Positions 12,436 through 13,236 of a stretch of 13,236 nt of DNA are shown in pieces. Below the pieces are notes generated by a model, which was given only the letters and a program-made list of their open reading frames with translations, did no database searches and was not told the DNA's origin. The position numbers and the translations under genes were made by a program. Source of the DNA: Clostridia bacterium (GTDB taxonomy: Bacteria; Bacillota; Clostridia; Christensenellales; CAG-138). Location of the stretch: positions 1-13,236 of the forward strand of contig JAEDJH010000043.1 in NCBI GenBank assembly GCA_016296415.1, written 5' to 3'. How positions within the stretch are numbered: the stretch's first letter is position 1; every line of letters begins with the position of its first letter.

Positions 12436-13162
12436 CGCTTCTGCCCTTTTGAAGGAGGGCGAAAGGATCGACGATCTTGAGTTCAAGGGGCTGCGGCTGA
12501 TACAGGACAGGCGGCATTTTTGCTTCGGCACGGACTCGGTGCTGCTTGCCGACAGCGTGCGGGCAAAGCCTTCCGAGCGCATTATCGACATTGGCTCCGG
12601 CACGGGCTTTTTAGCGACGATGATACACGCCGAAACGGGCGCAAGCACCGTCGGGATAGAGCTGCAGACGGAGCTTTACGATATGTCGGTGAGAAGCAGG
12701 GCGCTGAACGGTCTTGACGGAGTGGAGTTTTACAACATGGATCTTCGGGATGCGCCGGAGCGTTTCGGGGACGGCAGCTTTGACGCCGCCGTGTGCAATC
12801 CGCCGTATTTTTCGGGAGGTGTTTCAAACTCCGCCGCTACCTTTACCCAAAGCCGCCATGAATGCACCTGCGATATTTCGGACGTCGCCCGCTGCTGCAA
12901 GCGGCTCGTGCGCTACGGCGGCAGGCTTTACACGGTCTATCCGACAAAGGGGCTGTTCCGCCTTGCCGATGCGCTCACGGGTAACGGCTTCAAGATACTG
13001 CGGTGCCGCCTTGTGTCCTCGTTTGAGAACAAGCCGCCCTATATTGCGCTCGTGGAGGCAAAGCGGGGCGATGGATTTTCGGACACGGAATGGAGCTGTA
13101 TGACGCTGTACAAGCCCGACGGCACATATACCGACGAGGCGCGCAGGATATACGGGAGATGA
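12425..13162 (+). CDS. TrmN6-like tRNA/RNA adenine-N6 methyltransferase
   Basis: A 245-residue class I SAM-dependent methyltransferase resembling the YabB/TrmN6 family, which methylates N6 of adenine 37 in tRNA1(Val) in E. coli. Motifs are RFCFG-like HFCFGTDSVLLADSV near the N terminus, the SAM loop IDIGSGTGF (D55-G61) and the amino-methyltransferase tetrad NPPY (125-128), followed by a SRHECTCDISDVARCCKRL helix typical of the group. The ATG at 12425 overlaps the tatD stop by 11 bases and has GGAG (12408-12411) at a long distance; an in-frame TTG at 12449 is an alternative. In related genomes the gene is often followed by rsmI, but the window ends first. Family sure; exact RNA target inferred. 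Confidence 0.85.
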   Translation: METDASALLKEGERIDDLEFKGLRLIQDRRHFCFGTDSVLLADSVRAKPSERIIDIGSGTGFLATMIHAETGASTVGIELQTELYDMSVRSRALNGLDGVEFYNMDLRDAPERFGDGSFDAAVCNPPYFSGGVSNSAATFTQSRHECTCDISDVARCCKRLVRYGGRLYTVYPTKGLFRLADALTGNGFKILRCRLVSSFENKPPYIALVEAKRGDGFSDTEWSCMTLYKPDGTYTDEARRIYGR

Positions 13163-13167
13163 AGCGG

Positions 13168-13214
13168 CCTCCCCTGTTCAAGGGGAGGTGGCTGCCCGAA
13201 GGGCAGACGGAGGG
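13168..13214 (+). repeat. GC-rich double-hairpin element, probably a dispersed repeat
   Basis: CCTCCCC (13168-13174) pairs with GGGGAGG (13182-13188) around TGTTCAA. CTGCCC (13192-13197) then pairs with GGGCAG (13201-13206) around GAA, and CGGAGGGG (13208-13214) follows. From memory, this arrangement (a GGGGAGGTGG block, a small CCC-GAA-GGG hairpin and GGAGGGG) recurs many times in genomes of gut Clostridia. Only one copy is in the window. It starts 6 bases after the trmN6-like stop and may also help end the transcript, though it has only TTTT downstream. The element may continue beyond the edge. Confidence 0.55.
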
Positions 13215-13236
13215 GTACCTTTTAGGCGCAGCGGCA

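Noticed and set aside
1..13236. CRISPR array, tRNA or rRNA genes, insertion sequences, phage genes
   Set aside because: No regularly spaced repeats, tRNA cloverleaf, rRNA signature, transposase motif or phage structural motif was seen on either strand.

Overview
The window looks like chromosomal DNA from a moderately GC-rich member of the Bacillota, class Clostridia, probably a gut-type Oscillospirales or a relative. This is inferred from strong AGGAGG-type ribosome binding sites, mixed ATG/GTG/TTG starts, frequent ATA isoleucine codons despite fairly high GC, a zinc-ribbon membrane protein and a beta-rich lipoprotein of clostridial style, a ferredoxin-thioredoxin reductase-like protein, and a GC-rich double-hairpin element at the right edge. 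No rRNA, tRNA, CRISPR array, transposase or prophage gene is visible.

Layout. (1) 43-2143, plus strand: RlmI-like RNA methyltransferase, dTMP-kinase-family deoxynucleotide kinase, a 66-residue FTR catalytic-subunit homologue and a WCPPC thioredoxin, with gaps of only 18-26 bases and so probably one operon. (2) 2285-2797: a zinc-ribbon membrane protein behind its own sigma-A-like promoter. (3) 2919-4127: a secreted beta-rich lipoprotein. Its upstream region carries three copies of a 12-base motif, two of which form a long hairpin next to a candidate promoter. (4) 4198-4866, minus strand: a multi-pass membrane protein resembling Mpv17/PMP22, converging on the lipoprotein gene over a bidirectional terminator. 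(5) 4867-5205: a 339-base divergent intergenic region with a near-consensus promoter and a leader containing a hairpin and a very short ORF. (6) 5206-10217: a compact Wzx/Wzy-type polysaccharide cluster (initiating sugar-phosphate transferase, one GT4 glycosyltransferase, Wzy/O-antigen-ligase-family protein with a long polar tail, Wzx-like flippase). (7) 10214-13162: continuing without a break, a two-domain RluA-family pseudouridine synthase, a 36-residue single-span membrane peptide, a TatD-family nuclease and a TrmN6-like methyltransferase. (8) 13168-13214: a double-hairpin element that looks like a dispersed genomic repeat.

How the genes may work together. The FTR-like protein and thioredoxin probably form a ferredoxin-driven disulphide-reducing pair. 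The polysaccharide genes encode the core of lipid-linked repeat-unit synthesis, flipping and polymerisation, but with one committed glycosyltransferase and no chain-length genes, so other genes must contribute or the repeat unit is very short. Overlapping or nearly abutting genes from 5967 to 13162 suggest that RNA-modification and DNA-metabolism genes are read through from the polysaccharide promoter. The observations most worth checking are the tandem pseudouridine synthase, the short membrane peptide, the FTR-like protein with altered cysteine spacing, the triple 12-base motif before the lipoprotein gene, and the leader ORF overlapping the sugar-transferase start.
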